64,000 bases of DNA from Nostoc sp. UHCC 0702 (GTDB lineage: Bacteria; Cyanobacteriota; Cyanobacteriia; Cyanobacteriales; Nostocaceae): assembly GCA_017164015.1 (NCBI GenBank), contig CP071065.1:5061918-5125917 (forward strand), written 5' to 3'. A model generated the notes under the pieces. The model made no database searches, was not told the origin of the DNA, and saw only the letters and a list, made by a program, of their open reading frames with translations. Every line of letters starts with the position of its first letter. Positions within the stretch are counted from its first letter, which is position 1. Shown here piece after piece: positions 1 through 9,494 of this stretch. Made by a program: the position numbers and the translations under genes.

Positions 1-350
1 GGCGTACATTTGAGCAAATACAAGCCAATCCCAATCGCATTACCATTGTGACATCAGTGCCAGATCAAGATCATGTCAGGATTGCGATTGCTGATAATGG
101 CACAGGTATGACTGACGAAATCAAACAACGTATCTTTGGCCATTTGTTTACTACTAAAGCAGTCGGTAAAGGAACTGGGTTAGGCTTGGCGATCGCCCAT
201 CAAATTATTGTACAAAAACATGGTGGCACAATCAGGGTTAACTCAGTTTTCAAACAGGGGACAGAGTTTATCATCACAATTCCAGTTAAAGCTCAAGTCG
301 AAAATCATAATAACCTTGTAGAGGCAGAGGTGTGTCATGTCCCCAATTAG
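1..350 (+). CDS. Sensor histidine kinase, C-terminal fragment (cut by window start)
   Basis: The reading frame is open from base 3 to the stop at 350, so only the last ~115 residues of a longer protein are present. They hold the end of a HATPase_c domain: a G1 box (ADNGTGM), an F-box-like segment (IFGHLFTTK) and a G2 box (GKGTGLGL), followed by HGGTIRV and a final beta strand. This is the ATP-binding half of a two-component histidine kinase; the His box and sensor lie upstream of the window. The stop codon lies inside the start of the next kinase gene (14-base overlap), so the two are probably translationally coupled. What it senses cannot be told. A GTG at 48 is an internal codon, not the likely start. 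Confidence 0.85.
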   Translation, partial: RTFEQIQANPNRITIVTSVPDQDHVRIAIADNGTGMTDEIKQRIFGHLFTTKAVGKGTGLGLAIAHQIIVQKHGGTIRVNSVFKQGTEFIITIPVKAQVENHNNLVEAEVCHVPN

Positions 351-2295
351 CCTCAGAAAGATGCTTCACAAACAAGAGTTATCATCTCTGCTTGAGGATT
401 TTGCCAGTACACTCAAGATTGCCGTTGATGTTGAGGAAGTAGACGGTAGAAAAGTGCTGAGCATTGGCCAGCAAACTGCAAACAACCGATATCCTGTGAA
501 AATATCGGCAGGAGTGATCGGTTGGGTTGTTGGGGAACAACAAACAATCTTACTGGCGAATTTGCTCTCGTTGCTGGCAAAACAGGAAGCTGAAAAAAAA
601 GAACTGGCTAAAGAATTGCTAGAACGATATCAGGAAATTGATTTATTTGAGGATATCTCAACTCAACTCACAACGAGTTTAGATAAGCGAGAGATTGCTC
701 AACTGGTGCTTCAAGAAATCAGCCAATTGATTTCTTCATCTGGGGGGATGATTTTGCTTTTGAATGCAGATAAAAATGCGTTTGAGATCATAGCAGAATT
801 TGGAGCATTTTTGAATTGCGATCGCCCAAAACCAGGTAAGGGAATTATTGGCAGCATTGTCCAATCCAACCGCGCAGAATTGGTTAATGATGTCCAGGCC
901 GATCCTCGCTTTGAGGGAGGGAAAAGTATAGCAGCCCTAGTTTGTGCGCCATTGCGGGCAAAAGAACGAGTAGTAGGAGCGATCGCCATCGGCAGCCATC
1001 AAACAGACGCTTACACAGCCGAACACCTCAAACTTGTTAGCATCTTTGCCTCACAAACAGCGATCGCCATAGAAAAAGCTTTACTTTACGAACAAAGCTG
1101 TCAAGCAACTGCCCAAGCAACTGCCCAAACACAGCGACTTCAGCAAGCCCTCAATGATTTGCAACTAGCACAAACACAGTTAATTCAAAGCGAAAAAATG
1201 TCCAGTTTAGGACAACTAATCGCCGGAGTCGCCCACGAAATCAACAACCCGGTAAACTTCATTTGTGGCAATTTGAAGTATGTTGCAGAATACACACAAG
1301 ACCTGCTAAACCTACTGCAAAGTTATCAGGAGTTTTTACCCGTTGCTCCAAAAGAACTGCAATTAGAGTTAGAGTCTGTGGATTTGGAATTTCTCATGGA
1401 GGATCTGCCTAAACTACTAGAATCGATGAAATTTGGCACTGATCGCATTGTGGAAATTGTGCGATCGCTGAAAAATTTCTCCCGCCATGACGAAGCCGAA
1501 ATGAAAGCTGTAAATATCCACGATGGCATCAACGGTACACTGATGATTTTGCGTCATCGTCTCAAAGCCTGTCCCCATCATCCAGACATTGAAGTCGTTA
1601 AAGAATACGCAGAACTTCCCTTAGTTGAATGCTACCCCGGACAGTTGAATCAGGTATTTATGAATATCCTGGCAAATGCGATTGATGCACTAGAAGAGTC
1701 ATTTGTCAATAGTCAACCGTCATCAGTCAACAATGGACTTTTGCCCAAACCCCAAATCTGGATTTGCACTGAAATTTTCAATGAACAGTGGATTGTGATT
1801 CGCATCGCTGACAATGGCCTTGGCATGAGCGAAGATGTGATTCGGCGCATTTACGATCCCTTTTTCACCACGAAAGAGGTGGGCAAGGGAACGGGTTTAG
1901 GCATGGCAATCAGTCACCAGATTGTGGTAGAGAGGCATCGAGGTATCCTTAAGTGTTGTTCTAGACCTGGTGAAGGAACGGAATTTTGGATTCAGATTCC
2001 GCTAAATTGTTCAACGAGCAATACTGCTGTTAGGCAGAGTCCCGCGATCGCTATACATAATTTACCCACCAAGTCAACACCTACTGCCGATGCAGGTGGC
2101 TTCATTTCCTCAGCTATTCCCAAGCTGCAATCAACTAACCTACTGAATCGCCATGTCCAACTGATCCAGCGGCTAAAGCAGCAAAATCCGGACATTGGCA
2201 ATTCATCCCACGACCAGTTTTACCAGATGCTACAACGCAACCCAATTTCATTAAAGCTTTACGCCACATTATTGTCCCGATTCAAAGAGTCCTAA
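337..2295 (+). CDS. GAF-domain sensor histidine kinase
   Basis: A 652-residue, apparently soluble kinase. Residues ~1-95 form an unassigned N-terminal region. Residues ~110-245 are a GAF domain (ligand or chromophore sensing in this superfamily). A coiled coil at ~255-290 leads to the His box GVAHEINNPVNF, with the phospho-acceptor at about residue 300. The HATPase domain has an N box (NQVFMNILANAIDAL), a G1 box (ADNGLGM) and a G2 box (GKGTGLGM). The ~100-residue C-terminal tail is of unknown function. No receiver domain is present, so it must pass phosphate to a separate regulator. The ATG overlaps the previous kinase gene by 14 bases, indicating an operon. The kinase core is strikingly similar to that of the PAS kinase at 36130-38184. 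Its signal is unknown. Confidence 0.9.
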   Translation: MSPISLRKMLHKQELSSLLEDFASTLKIAVDVEEVDGRKVLSIGQQTANNRYPVKISAGVIGWVVGEQQTILLANLLSLLAKQEAEKKELAKELLERYQEIDLFEDISTQLTTSLDKREIAQLVLQEISQLISSSGGMILLLNADKNAFEIIAEFGAFLNCDRPKPGKGIIGSIVQSNRAELVNDVQADPRFEGGKSIAALVCAPLRAKERVVGAIAIGSHQTDAYTAEHLKLVSIFASQTAIAIEKALLYEQSCQATAQATAQTQRLQQALNDLQLAQTQLIQSEKMSSLGQLIAGVAHEINNPVNFICGNLKYVAEYTQDLLNLLQSYQEFLPVAPKELQLELESVDLEFLMEDLPKLLESMKFGTDRIVEIVRSLKNFSRHDEAEMKAVNIHDGINGTLMILRHRLKACPHHPDIEVVKEYAELPLVECYPGQLNQVFMNILANAIDALEESFVNSQPSSVNNGLLPKPQIWICTEIFNEQWIVIRIADNGLGMSEDVIRRIYDPFFTTKEVGKGTGLGMAISHQIVVERHRGILKCCSRPGEGTEFWIQIPLNCSTSNTAVRQSPAIAIHNLPTKSTPTADAGGFISSAIPKLQSTNLLNRHVQLIQRLKQQNPDIGNSSHDQFYQMLQRNPISLKLYATLLSRFKES

Positions 2296-2542
2296 TTCCG
2301 TTCAGCTCAGCCAGCAAATTTGTCAAGTCAATTAATCAATGGACGCTTCGGAAAACGCGGCTAAAAATATTCAAGCAGTTAGGGTATCGACTGTTGGGTT
2401 AGGCGATGTCCTGCAATTACTGTTTGACCCCAGAATCCCCCGAATTAAATTCAAAGGAGTATGTCAATTTATTTGACCGAAAACAACTGTTAAATTACAG
2501 TATAATTTCGCAGGCTGATAATACAATCTTGTTGTCCTGTCA
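2296..2542. other. Intergenic region
   Basis: A short gap after the kinase operon. A small frame at 2406-2594 overlaps the start of the next gene and shows no family features. I see no clear terminator or promoter. Confidence 0.4.
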
Positions 2543-4399
2543 ATGCCTGAAGTTATGGGTATTTTTATACACAATCGCCGCTGGCTACTTCTGATCCTTT
2601 GTGTGGTTGCAGTTGTTGTAGGGTGTACAAGATTTATTAACCAAGGCAATCAGCCAAGAACACAACATAATGTAGTAATTTTTGTTGCCGATGGGTTGCG
2701 TCCAACTTCAATTAATGCGACCGATACCCCAACTTTGCAAAAAATTCGAGACCAGGGAGTAAACTTTGTCAACAGTCACTCTCTGTTTCCTACTTTTACC
2801 ACCGCTAATGCTTCAGCGATCGCTACTGGACATTATTTAGGTGATACGGGTGACTTTAGCAATACCATTAAAGTCAATACTCCAGTCAAAAGTGCCAAAA
2901 ACAGCTTAGTTCCATTCTTAGAAAACAATGCTGTTCTCCAGGAAGTTAACCAACAATTTGGTGCTAACTATCTCAACGAAACTAGTCTGATAGCAACTGC
3001 GAAAAAAGCAGGTTTCAGTACTGCGGCGGTGGGAAAAATCGGGCCAGTTTTGATTCAAGATGTTACCCAGCAAAACGGCGAACCGACTATCCTCTTTGAT
3101 GATGCTACAGGCACACCCACAGGAATTTCCCTCAGTCCAGAAATCACTCAATTACTTACTAAAAATTCTCTATCACTGGCGACTCCATCACGGGGAGAAA
3201 ATGGCAAAGCGGGTGACAGCAAGACCCCAGGTACAAAAGTGGCGAACTTAGCACAACAGCAATATTTTGCTGATGTCACAACCAAGGTAATCTTGCCATT
3301 GTTCCAGCAGCGACAAAAACCGTTTGTGTTAGTTTACTGGTCGCGTGACCCTGATGGTACACAACACAACCACGGCGATAGCCTCAATAAACTTGTTCCT
3401 GGGATTAACGGCCCCACTGTGCAAGCAGCGCGGCAAAATACTGACAAGAACTTAGCACAAATTCGCACCGCCCTGAAACAATTAGGTTTAGAAGCGACTA
3501 CAGATATATTTGTGACTGCTGACCACGGTTTTTCAACTTTGAGTAAGGAAAGCAAAACTAGTTATGCAGCAACACTAACTTATGCAGATGTGCCAAAGGG
3601 TTTTTTACCGCCTGGTTTTGTAGCTATAGATTTAGCACATGACTTAAAACTGTCTTTGTTTGACCCTGATGCTAACAACATCCCTGTTAATCCAATTCAG
3701 GGAAAATATTCTAAAAATAGTGTGATTGGCAAAGACGCCAACAAACCCGATATCATTGTTGCAGCTAATGGCGGTTCTGATTTACTTTACTTGCTGAATG
3801 CTGCCAATAACAAAGCTTATGCTCAAAAGATTATCGATGCTCTGCTGAAACAGGATTATATCAGTGGCTTGTTTGTAGATGATACTTTGGGTACAATTCC
3901 TGGTACATTACCTTTGAGTAGCATTTACTTACGTGGAGCAGCACGAACTCCCATACCATCAATTGTGGTCAACTTTCGCTCTTTTGATACAGGTTGCGGT
4001 AATCCCACAGCCTGCGGCGTAGACGTAGCGGATACAGGCTTGCAGCAGGGTCAAGGAATACATGGTAGTTTCAGTCGTGCTGATACTTACAATATTATGG
4101 CTGCGATCGGCCCTGACTTTAAGCAGGGATATCAAGACCAAACTCCGGTGAGTAATGCAGATGTAGCACCAACTCTAGCGAAGGTATTAAATTTAAATTT
4201 GCCTGCTCAAGGTAAGTTAGTTGGTCGGGTGATGAGTGAAGCTTTGATTGGTGGCCCTGATAGTCTTAAGTCTAATTCTCAAACCCTAACATCTCAACCT
4301 GCTACTAATGGCTTAAAGACTATCCTTAAGTATCAAACAATAGAAGCAACTCGCTACTTTGATAGTGCAGGATTTTCAGGTCGTACTCTTGGGTTGTGA
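2543..4399 (+). CDS. Alkaline phosphatase / nucleotide pyrophosphatase-phosphodiesterase family lipoprotein
   Basis: A 618-residue exported protein. The N-terminus has two Arg (NRRW) and a hydrophobic stretch ending in VVVGC, a plausible lipobox, so it is probably anchored at the outer face of the inner membrane. The catalytic core follows the type I phosphodiesterase pattern: VVIFVADGLRPTSI with the first metal Asp and the nucleophile Thr region, HSLFPTFTTANASAIATGH, then DPDGTQHNHGD and TADHGFS carrying the further metal-binding Asp/His residues. Substrates in this family are phosphodiesters or phosphomonoesters; the exact one is not predictable. The start may instead be the ATG four codons downstream. 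It stands alone and is followed by a heptamer-repeat region. Confidence 0.85.
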   Translation: MPEVMGIFIHNRRWLLLILCVVAVVVGCTRFINQGNQPRTQHNVVIFVADGLRPTSINATDTPTLQKIRDQGVNFVNSHSLFPTFTTANASAIATGHYLGDTGDFSNTIKVNTPVKSAKNSLVPFLENNAVLQEVNQQFGANYLNETSLIATAKKAGFSTAAVGKIGPVLIQDVTQQNGEPTILFDDATGTPTGISLSPEITQLLTKNSLSLATPSRGENGKAGDSKTPGTKVANLAQQQYFADVTTKVILPLFQQRQKPFVLVYWSRDPDGTQHNHGDSLNKLVPGINGPTVQAARQNTDKNLAQIRTALKQLGLEATTDIFVTADHGFSTLSKESKTSYAATLTYADVPKGFLPPGFVAIDLAHDLKLSLFDPDANNIPVNPIQGKYSKNSVIGKDANKPDIIVAANGGSDLLYLLNAANNKAYAQKIIDALLKQDYISGLFVDDTLGTIPGTLPLSSIYLRGAARTPIPSIVVNFRSFDTGCGNPTACGVDVADTGLQQGQGIHGSFSRADTYNIMAAIGPDFKQGYQDQTPVSNADVAPTLAKVLNLNLPAQGKLVGRVMSEALIGGPDSLKSNSQTLTSQPATNGLKTILKYQTIEATRYFDSAGFSGRTLGL

Positions 4400-4540
4400 G
4401 GAGTTAGGAGTTAGGAGTTAGGAGTTAAGAGTTAAGAGTTAGGAGTTAAGAGTTAAGAGTTAGTTGTCAGTCGTTATTCTCACATCTCCCCTGCTCCCCT
4501 GCTCCCTTGCTCCCCTGCTCCCCTGCTTCCTTGATCAGGG
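4399..4540. repeat. Heptanucleotide tandem repeats (GGAGTTA type) plus GCTCCCCT repeats
   Basis: About nine degenerate copies of the heptamer GAGTTAG/GAGTTAA run from 4399 to about 4465. They are followed by CTGCTCCC-type repeats from about 4490 to 4535. These are typical short tandemly repeated repetitive (STRR) sequences of heterocystous cyanobacteria. Confidence 0.85.
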
Positions 4541-4668
4541 GAAATTGCCCCCATTTTGTTCGGTTCTACCACTGTCGCCAGTACACAAATGACTATAACC
4601 TCATAACTAGTAGGGAAATGCCTAATTTAAATGCTGTAAGTCGCTCTTCAATCAAGGGGTGAAGTCCT

Positions 4669-6156
4669 GTGTACCAATGGATATTGCCAAGTCTTAGTGA
4701 AATTCTAGCTGAAAGTGAACCAACTGTGGCTGAATGTTCACCAACCAAAGCAGAGCGGCAGTGGCGCGTCAGTTTAGCAGCTACAGAACGTCTGCTAATC
4801 AATTCTTTAGCAACTGCTGTATGTGATGCATCACAGGGATTAGTTTTAGCTGCACCTGCACCCCTATTTAGTCAGCATTGGCTGACTCAACGCTTACAGA
4901 CAGTCACCTTTACGGCAAAGCCCTTTAATCCTTTGGCACTGATGCCATTTCAGATGCCAGATGCGATCGCCATGGCAGATGAAGAAGTCACTCCCCATGA
5001 ATCAGTACTACCTTTACTACCTGCCGATCCGTTGGCGGCGGAGCAGTTTTGCTTGGTGTTCACACATAAGTTTAGATTAGTGCTGGTTTTGGCAGAACAC
5101 AAAAACGGTAATAAAACCTTTTCATTTTCCTTTGAACCAGAGGTAGTGCAACAGGCGTGGCGATCGCTGGGAGCGCGTGTAATATTAACTAATCCAGATT
5201 TATTTACCGAATTGGATGCATTGGTAGAAAAGTATTCCCCAGCAGCACCAGATTACCGCACTGTAATTAAGTTTAGCCAGTTGTTGCTTCAGCAATTAAC
5301 AGAACCCCAAGAGGACACAGCAACAGGGGGACAGGGGGACACAGCGAAAGAGGAAACAGACAATGCAGTACAACTGTGTGCGTCAGCCCATCCTTCGCTT
5401 TTGGCGTCTCACGAAACCTCTGTGCGTCCTGATGTAGAATTGCTCCAGGCTTTTGCCCATGAAGTCCGCACTCCCTTGACAACGATTCGCACCATGACTC
5501 GCCTGCTGCTGAAGCGACGTGATTTGCCTGCCAATGTCATCACCCGCTTAGAGATTATCGATCATGAGTGTACTGAGCAAATTGACCGCATGGAGTTGCT
5601 GTTTAAAGCAGCAGAACTACAAACTAGTACATCGGTAAAATCTGCAAACACTCAACTGACACCCATGTCTTTGGATCAAATTTTGCAGCAGAGTATTCCC
5701 CGTTGGCAACAAGCAGCAAATCGGCGGAACTTAACTTTAGATGTGGTGTTACCCCAGCAACTACCCACAGTGGTGAGTAATCCTAATATGCTGGATCGGG
5801 TACTGACTGGTTTGATGGAGAATTTTACCCGCAGCTTACCAGCTGGGAGCTGTATTCAAGTACAAGTTATTCCTGCTGGCGATCAACTAAAGTTACAATT
5901 ATTACCCCAATTTCAATGTGAAGATGCTAATAAAGCCGCCACACCTGCACCACCAATTCGCAAAGCTTTAGGGCAATTACTGATGTTCCAGCCGGAAACC
6001 GGTACAATTAGTCTGAATATTGCTGCAACTAAGCATTTGTTTCAGGCGATCGGTGGCAAATTAATTGTGCGCCAGCGTCCACATTATGGGGAAGTTTTAA
6101 CTATTTTCTTACCCTTGGAAGTTAGTAGTAAGCAAAAGTTAGGAGTTAGGAATTAA
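4669..6156 (+). CDS. Degenerate sensor histidine kinase (His box kept, ATP-binding boxes lost)
   Basis: A 495-residue protein starting at a GTG with AAGGGG about nine bases upstream. Residues ~1-200 form a sensor region shared in outline with the convergent protein at 6288-7781 (FCLVFTHKFRLVLVLAEH, then a PEVVQQAWRSLG helix). Residues ~205-250 are a variable linker. The His box is canonical: LLQAFAHEVRTPLTTIR, His at about 264. The region that should be HATPase_c has an N-box-like VLTGLMENFTRSLP but no DxGxG G1 box and no GxGxGL G2 box, so it probably cannot bind ATP. I infer a pseudokinase or phosphotransfer protein that must be phosphorylated in trans; the neighbouring protein is the obvious partner to test. 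Confidence 0.8.
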   Translation: MYQWILPSLSEILAESEPTVAECSPTKAERQWRVSLAATERLLINSLATAVCDASQGLVLAAPAPLFSQHWLTQRLQTVTFTAKPFNPLALMPFQMPDAIAMADEEVTPHESVLPLLPADPLAAEQFCLVFTHKFRLVLVLAEHKNGNKTFSFSFEPEVVQQAWRSLGARVILTNPDLFTELDALVEKYSPAAPDYRTVIKFSQLLLQQLTEPQEDTATGGQGDTAKEETDNAVQLCASAHPSLLASHETSVRPDVELLQAFAHEVRTPLTTIRTMTRLLLKRRDLPANVITRLEIIDHECTEQIDRMELLFKAAELQTSTSVKSANTQLTPMSLDQILQQSIPRWQQAANRRNLTLDVVLPQQLPTVVSNPNMLDRVLTGLMENFTRSLPAGSCIQVQVIPAGDQLKLQLLPQFQCEDANKAATPAPPIRKALGQLLMFQPETGTISLNIAATKHLFQAIGGKLIVRQRPHYGEVLTIFLPLEVSSKQKLGVRN

Positions 6157-6287
6157 AACGCAGGGGAGATGGGGCAATGGGGTAATGGGTAATGGGTAAT
6201 ACTCAAAACCAATTACCAATTACCAATTCCCAATTACCAATTACCAATTACCAATTCCCAATTCCCAATTCCCAATTCCCAGCCTTT
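6157..6287. repeat. Heptamer repeats between convergent kinase genes
   Basis: GGTAATGG-type heptamers are followed by many copies of CAATTACC/CAATTCCC, forming a loose inverted repeat between the two convergent genes. It could fold as a bidirectional terminator, though no U-tract is evident. Confidence 0.75.
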
Positions 6288-7781
6288 TTAAACAACTACT
6301 CTGTTGTGTGTACTCGGCAACTGTAATGTAAAAGTAGAACCTTCATCAGGCCTACTCTTGACAGAAATAGAACCACCACAACGCCACAGCAACCGCTTCA
6401 CAATTGTTAACCCCAAACCAGCACCACCAAATTCTTCTGTTAATCCTGAACGCACACGATAAAAGCAGTCAAAGATTTTGGGTATCTCGCTTTCAGCTAT
6501 GCCGATACCAGTGTCACGGAATTCTAATTGCACATAATTACCCACAACACGCGCTTTTACCCATACTTGCCCACCCTTGGAGGTAAACTTAATACTGTTG
6601 TGCAGCAGATTAATTACTATCTGCTTGATTCTACCAGTCACACACCAAACAGCTGGCAGTTCATTTGGGACAGTGTAGGCTAACATAATACCTTTTTCTT
6701 GGGCTACAGGCTGGTAGGTGCTGACTACCCCAGGCACAATATCTGACAAGCGTACCAACTCTAAGGTTGTCTTTTCCAAATTATGCTCTAGATCCACCAG
6801 TTCCAATAAACCTGTAATTAGAGTATTTTGGCGATCGCACTCGTTATTCAGCATCTGCAAGTAACGTTGTCGCTGTGGTGGCTTGATAGTGGGAGAATTC
6901 AACAGCGAGAGTGCTGTCTTCATGTGGGTTAAGGGTATACGCAGTTCTTGACAGACATTGTTCAAGTATTGATCCTTGAGTTGCTCTTTGTTGTGCAACT
7001 TTTGATTTTGCTGCTGCAACTTGGCGATGCGTTCAGTTCTATTTTGACGATTAATTTCATCCTGTCGCTGTAGTTGTTTTGTCAACAGCTTACTGATGAG
7101 TGATGGTTCTGATACAGTTGGGTAAGTAAAATCACCAAATGTAATTGCTGAAGATTCTGGCGAAATTGTTTGTTTAATGCCATCTAACACTTGCTGAATC
7201 ACTCTTGGTTCCATAGTAGTGATAGCTAGCAAAGGTGGACTTTTACTAGCATTTCCCTTTGCCAAGACGCGGGTTTTGCCTTTTTTGGGCGGTCGATGTG
7301 CCAAAATTAAATTGCAAAACTGTGGCGACAAAATTATTAGAAAGTATTCCCTGTGTAATTGCTTATGTGGTAGTAGCTGCACCCAAATATCATGTGATGC
7401 TGAAGGAGTAATTTCTACCCCTGCTCCCCTGCTCCCCTGTACCCCTAATCCCCACTCACGAGCGGTCGTGGGGGTCTTGACTTCTCCTGCTCCCTTGCTT
7501 TCCTGCTCCTCTGCTTCTCTGCTCTTCCCAATTTGGCAAGTATAAATAGTAGCAGACGCTCCGACTGAAGATTGATAACGCAATAATTCTGCCTGCCAAA
7601 TTTTTCCTGGTGGTAGCTTAAACCATAAAGTTGCAGCGATCTGCTGCTCAATTAGTAAGTCTATTTGTGACCTTACCAGTGATAGCAGAGTAGCAGGATT
7701 AACGTGCAATGGTTGGGGAGGCGCTTCCACTCGCAAAGCTAGCTGATAAATAGACACATCCTTACGCTGAGTATCATTCAT
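6288..7781 (-). CDS. Histidine-kinase-like protein with Gln replacing the phospho-acceptor His
   Basis: A 497-residue protein. Residues ~1-85 and ~130-205 form a sensor region resembling that of the convergent protein at 4669-6156 (YFLIILSPQFCNLILAH; MEPRVIQQVLDGIK). Residues ~86-127 are a low-complexity insert encoded by CTGCTCCC-type repeats. A coiled coil at ~232-270 leads to the dimerisation box NNVCQELRIPLTHMK, where the usual His is Gln278 (codon CAA). The HATPase domain is complete: N box VINLLHNSIKFT, G1 RDTGIGI, an F box with FDCFYR, and G2 GGAGLGLTIV. It should bind ATP but cannot autophosphorylate at the normal site. It may phosphorylate the neighbour in trans, or work as a nucleotide-dependent switch. 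Confidence 0.85.
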   Translation of the reverse strand: MNDTQRKDVSIYQLALRVEAPPQPLHVNPATLLSLVRSQIDLLIEQQIAATLWFKLPPGKIWQAELLRYQSSVGASATIYTCQIGKSREAEEQESKGAGEVKTPTTAREWGLGVQGSRGAGVEITPSASHDIWVQLLPHKQLHREYFLIILSPQFCNLILAHRPPKKGKTRVLAKGNASKSPPLLAITTMEPRVIQQVLDGIKQTISPESSAITFGDFTYPTVSEPSLISKLLTKQLQRQDEINRQNRTERIAKLQQQNQKLHNKEQLKDQYLNNVCQELRIPLTHMKTALSLLNSPTIKPPQRQRYLQMLNNECDRQNTLITGLLELVDLEHNLEKTTLELVRLSDIVPGVVSTYQPVAQEKGIMLAYTVPNELPAVWCVTGRIKQIVINLLHNSIKFTSKGGQVWVKARVVGNYVQLEFRDTGIGIAESEIPKIFDCFYRVRSGLTEEFGGAGLGLTIVKRLLWRCGGSISVKSRPDEGSTFTLQLPSTHNRVVV

Positions 7782-7812
7782 GAGTTAAGCACAACACAAA
7801 TATTGGAAATTG

Positions 7813-7970
7813 GGCATGGGGCATGGGGCATGGGGCATGGGGCATAGGGCATGGGGCATAGGGCATAGGGCATAGGGCATGGGCATGGTAAAAAGAAGTT
7901 ATTTCCAACTGCTCCCTCATCCCCCTCATCTCCCTCATCCCCCCCGCTCCCCTGCACCCCTGCCCCCCTC
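7813..7970. repeat. GGGGCAT heptamer repeats and CTCCCTCATCCC repeats
   Basis: From 7813 to about 7888 there are eleven or so copies of GGGCATG/GGGCATA. They are followed to 7970 by pyrimidine-rich CCCTCATCTC repeats just downstream of murE. Confidence 0.85.
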
Positions 7971-7971
7971 C

Positions 7972-9462
7972 CTAGTCTCTAATCCCTAGTCTTTGTTGTA
8001 AAGCATCGCGTGCGTGTTCTCGGTCGTCAAAGTGGATTTTTTCTGTGCCGAGAATTTGGTAGTCTTCATGACCTTTACCTGCAAGCAACACTCCATCACC
8101 AGGTTGTGCTTGTAAGATGGCGGTACGTATGGCGGTAGCGCGATCGCCTATGACTGTCGGGTTTGCTGTTTGGGGAATTCCTGCCAAAATATCTTGTAAA
8201 ATTCTTTCTGGGTCTTCGGTGCGGGGATTGTCTGATGTCACCACTGCTACATCAGCTAAGTCAGCGGCGATTTTCCCCATTTTCGGGCGCTTAGTGCGAT
8301 CGCGATCGCCGCCACAGCCAAACACACAAATCATTTTACCAGGTATAAATGGACGTGCTGCTTTCAGCAAATTCTCTAAACTATCTGGGGTATGAGCATA
8401 ATCTACAATGACGCTAATATCTTGCTTGGAAGTAATTTGCACTCGTTCCATTCGTCCAGGAACCCCAGGAAAATCAGGTATTACAGCTGCCAATAAATTT
8501 AAATCTACCCCTAAGTGTAAAACTGCTCCTACCGCCGCTAGTAGATTTTCTAAGTTGTATTGACCAACCAAAGGCGAACGAAAAGCTACATCACCCTTTG
8601 GCGTATGCAACGTACCACTAACCCCATTCGGCTCATAACTCAGGTCACTCATCCACAAATCAGCACTGTTGTGGTTAACACTGTAACTCCAAACCCGTTC
8701 GGCATTCAACCCCGCAATTAATCGCTGACCGTAGGCATCATCAGCATTAATGATCGCTCGTCCTTTGAGATAATCAGGGCTAAATAACAACGCTTTGGCG
8801 GCAAAATAATCTTCCATGTCGCTGTGATAGTCCAAGTGGTCTTGGGTAAGATTGCTGAATACCCCCACCTCAAACTGACAACCCAAAACTCGACCTTGGG
8901 CTAAAGCGTGAGAACTCACTTCCATCACCCCAAACTCACAACCAGCATTCACCGCTTGCGCGAGTTGCTGTTGCAGTTCCACAGCAAACGGCGTAGTGTA
9001 GGCAGCAGTTTGTTCAAAACCAGGCCAACGAGTGTAGAGAGTTCCCATCAAAGCCGTAGATAAATTCGCTTTGGATAGCAAAAATTCAATGAGGTGCGTA
9101 GTAGTAGTTTTACCATTAGTACCAGTCACACCAAGCATTTTGAGTTTTTGCCCTGGATAACCATAAAAAGCAGATGCAATCTGGGCACAGGCTGTAGTCA
9201 TGTTGTTAGCACTGACAACAGCCTCCGATGTCGGGGGATTTTTCTGGATAGCTTCAGGAGAAACGATCGCCGCCACAGCACCAGATGCGATCGCACTTGG
9301 CCAAAATTCTCCACCATCTACCCGCGTTCCGGGCATCCCAATAAACAAATCTCCCACACCGCAAGCATGGGAATTCGTCTTTAACCCCTGAACTTCTGCA
9401 TCCTCAAAACTAGGAGGCAATTCCACACCGTCTACCACCGCTAGTAATTCCTGCAATTTCAT
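7972..9462 (-). CDS. murE: UDP-N-acetylmuramoyl-L-alanyl-D-glutamate--2,6-diaminopimelate ligase
   Basis: A 496-residue Mur ligase of normal length. It adds meso-diaminopimelate to UDP-MurNAc-L-Ala-D-Glu in the cytoplasmic stage of peptidoglycan synthesis. The ATP-binding loop GVTGTNGKTTTTHLIE is at ~115. The central domain carries MEVSSHALAQGR and TQDHLDYHSDMEDYF. The C-terminal domain has DYAHTPDSLENLL, FGCGGDRDRTKRPKMG and the DNPRTEDP motif that marks the diaminopimelate-specific (rather than lysine-specific) enzyme. The gene lies 32 bases downstream of the glutaredoxin-like gene, probably in the same transcript. Confidence 0.97.
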   Translation of the reverse strand: MKLQELLAVVDGVELPPSFEDAEVQGLKTNSHACGVGDLFIGMPGTRVDGGEFWPSAIASGAVAAIVSPEAIQKNPPTSEAVVSANNMTTACAQIASAFYGYPGQKLKMLGVTGTNGKTTTTHLIEFLLSKANLSTALMGTLYTRWPGFEQTAAYTTPFAVELQQQLAQAVNAGCEFGVMEVSSHALAQGRVLGCQFEVGVFSNLTQDHLDYHSDMEDYFAAKALLFSPDYLKGRAIINADDAYGQRLIAGLNAERVWSYSVNHNSADLWMSDLSYEPNGVSGTLHTPKGDVAFRSPLVGQYNLENLLAAVGAVLHLGVDLNLLAAVIPDFPGVPGRMERVQITSKQDISVIVDYAHTPDSLENLLKAARPFIPGKMICVFGCGGDRDRTKRPKMGKIAADLADVAVVTSDNPRTEDPERILQDILAGIPQTANPTVIGDRATAIRTAILQAQPGDGVLLAGKGHEDYQILGTEKIHFDDREHARDALQQRLGIRD

Positions 9463-9494
9463 CTTGTGAACCTCGTCACACGCTATCCTTGCGC

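Noticed and set aside
2406..2594. 62-residue frame ahead of the phosphodiesterase gene
   Set aside because: It overlaps the start of a well-supported gene and has no recognisable pattern.
7813..7888. Regular short repeats that could be taken for a CRISPR array
   Set aside because: Units are seven bases with no spacers; they are STRR heptamers, as at 4399, 29067, 32527 and 42040.
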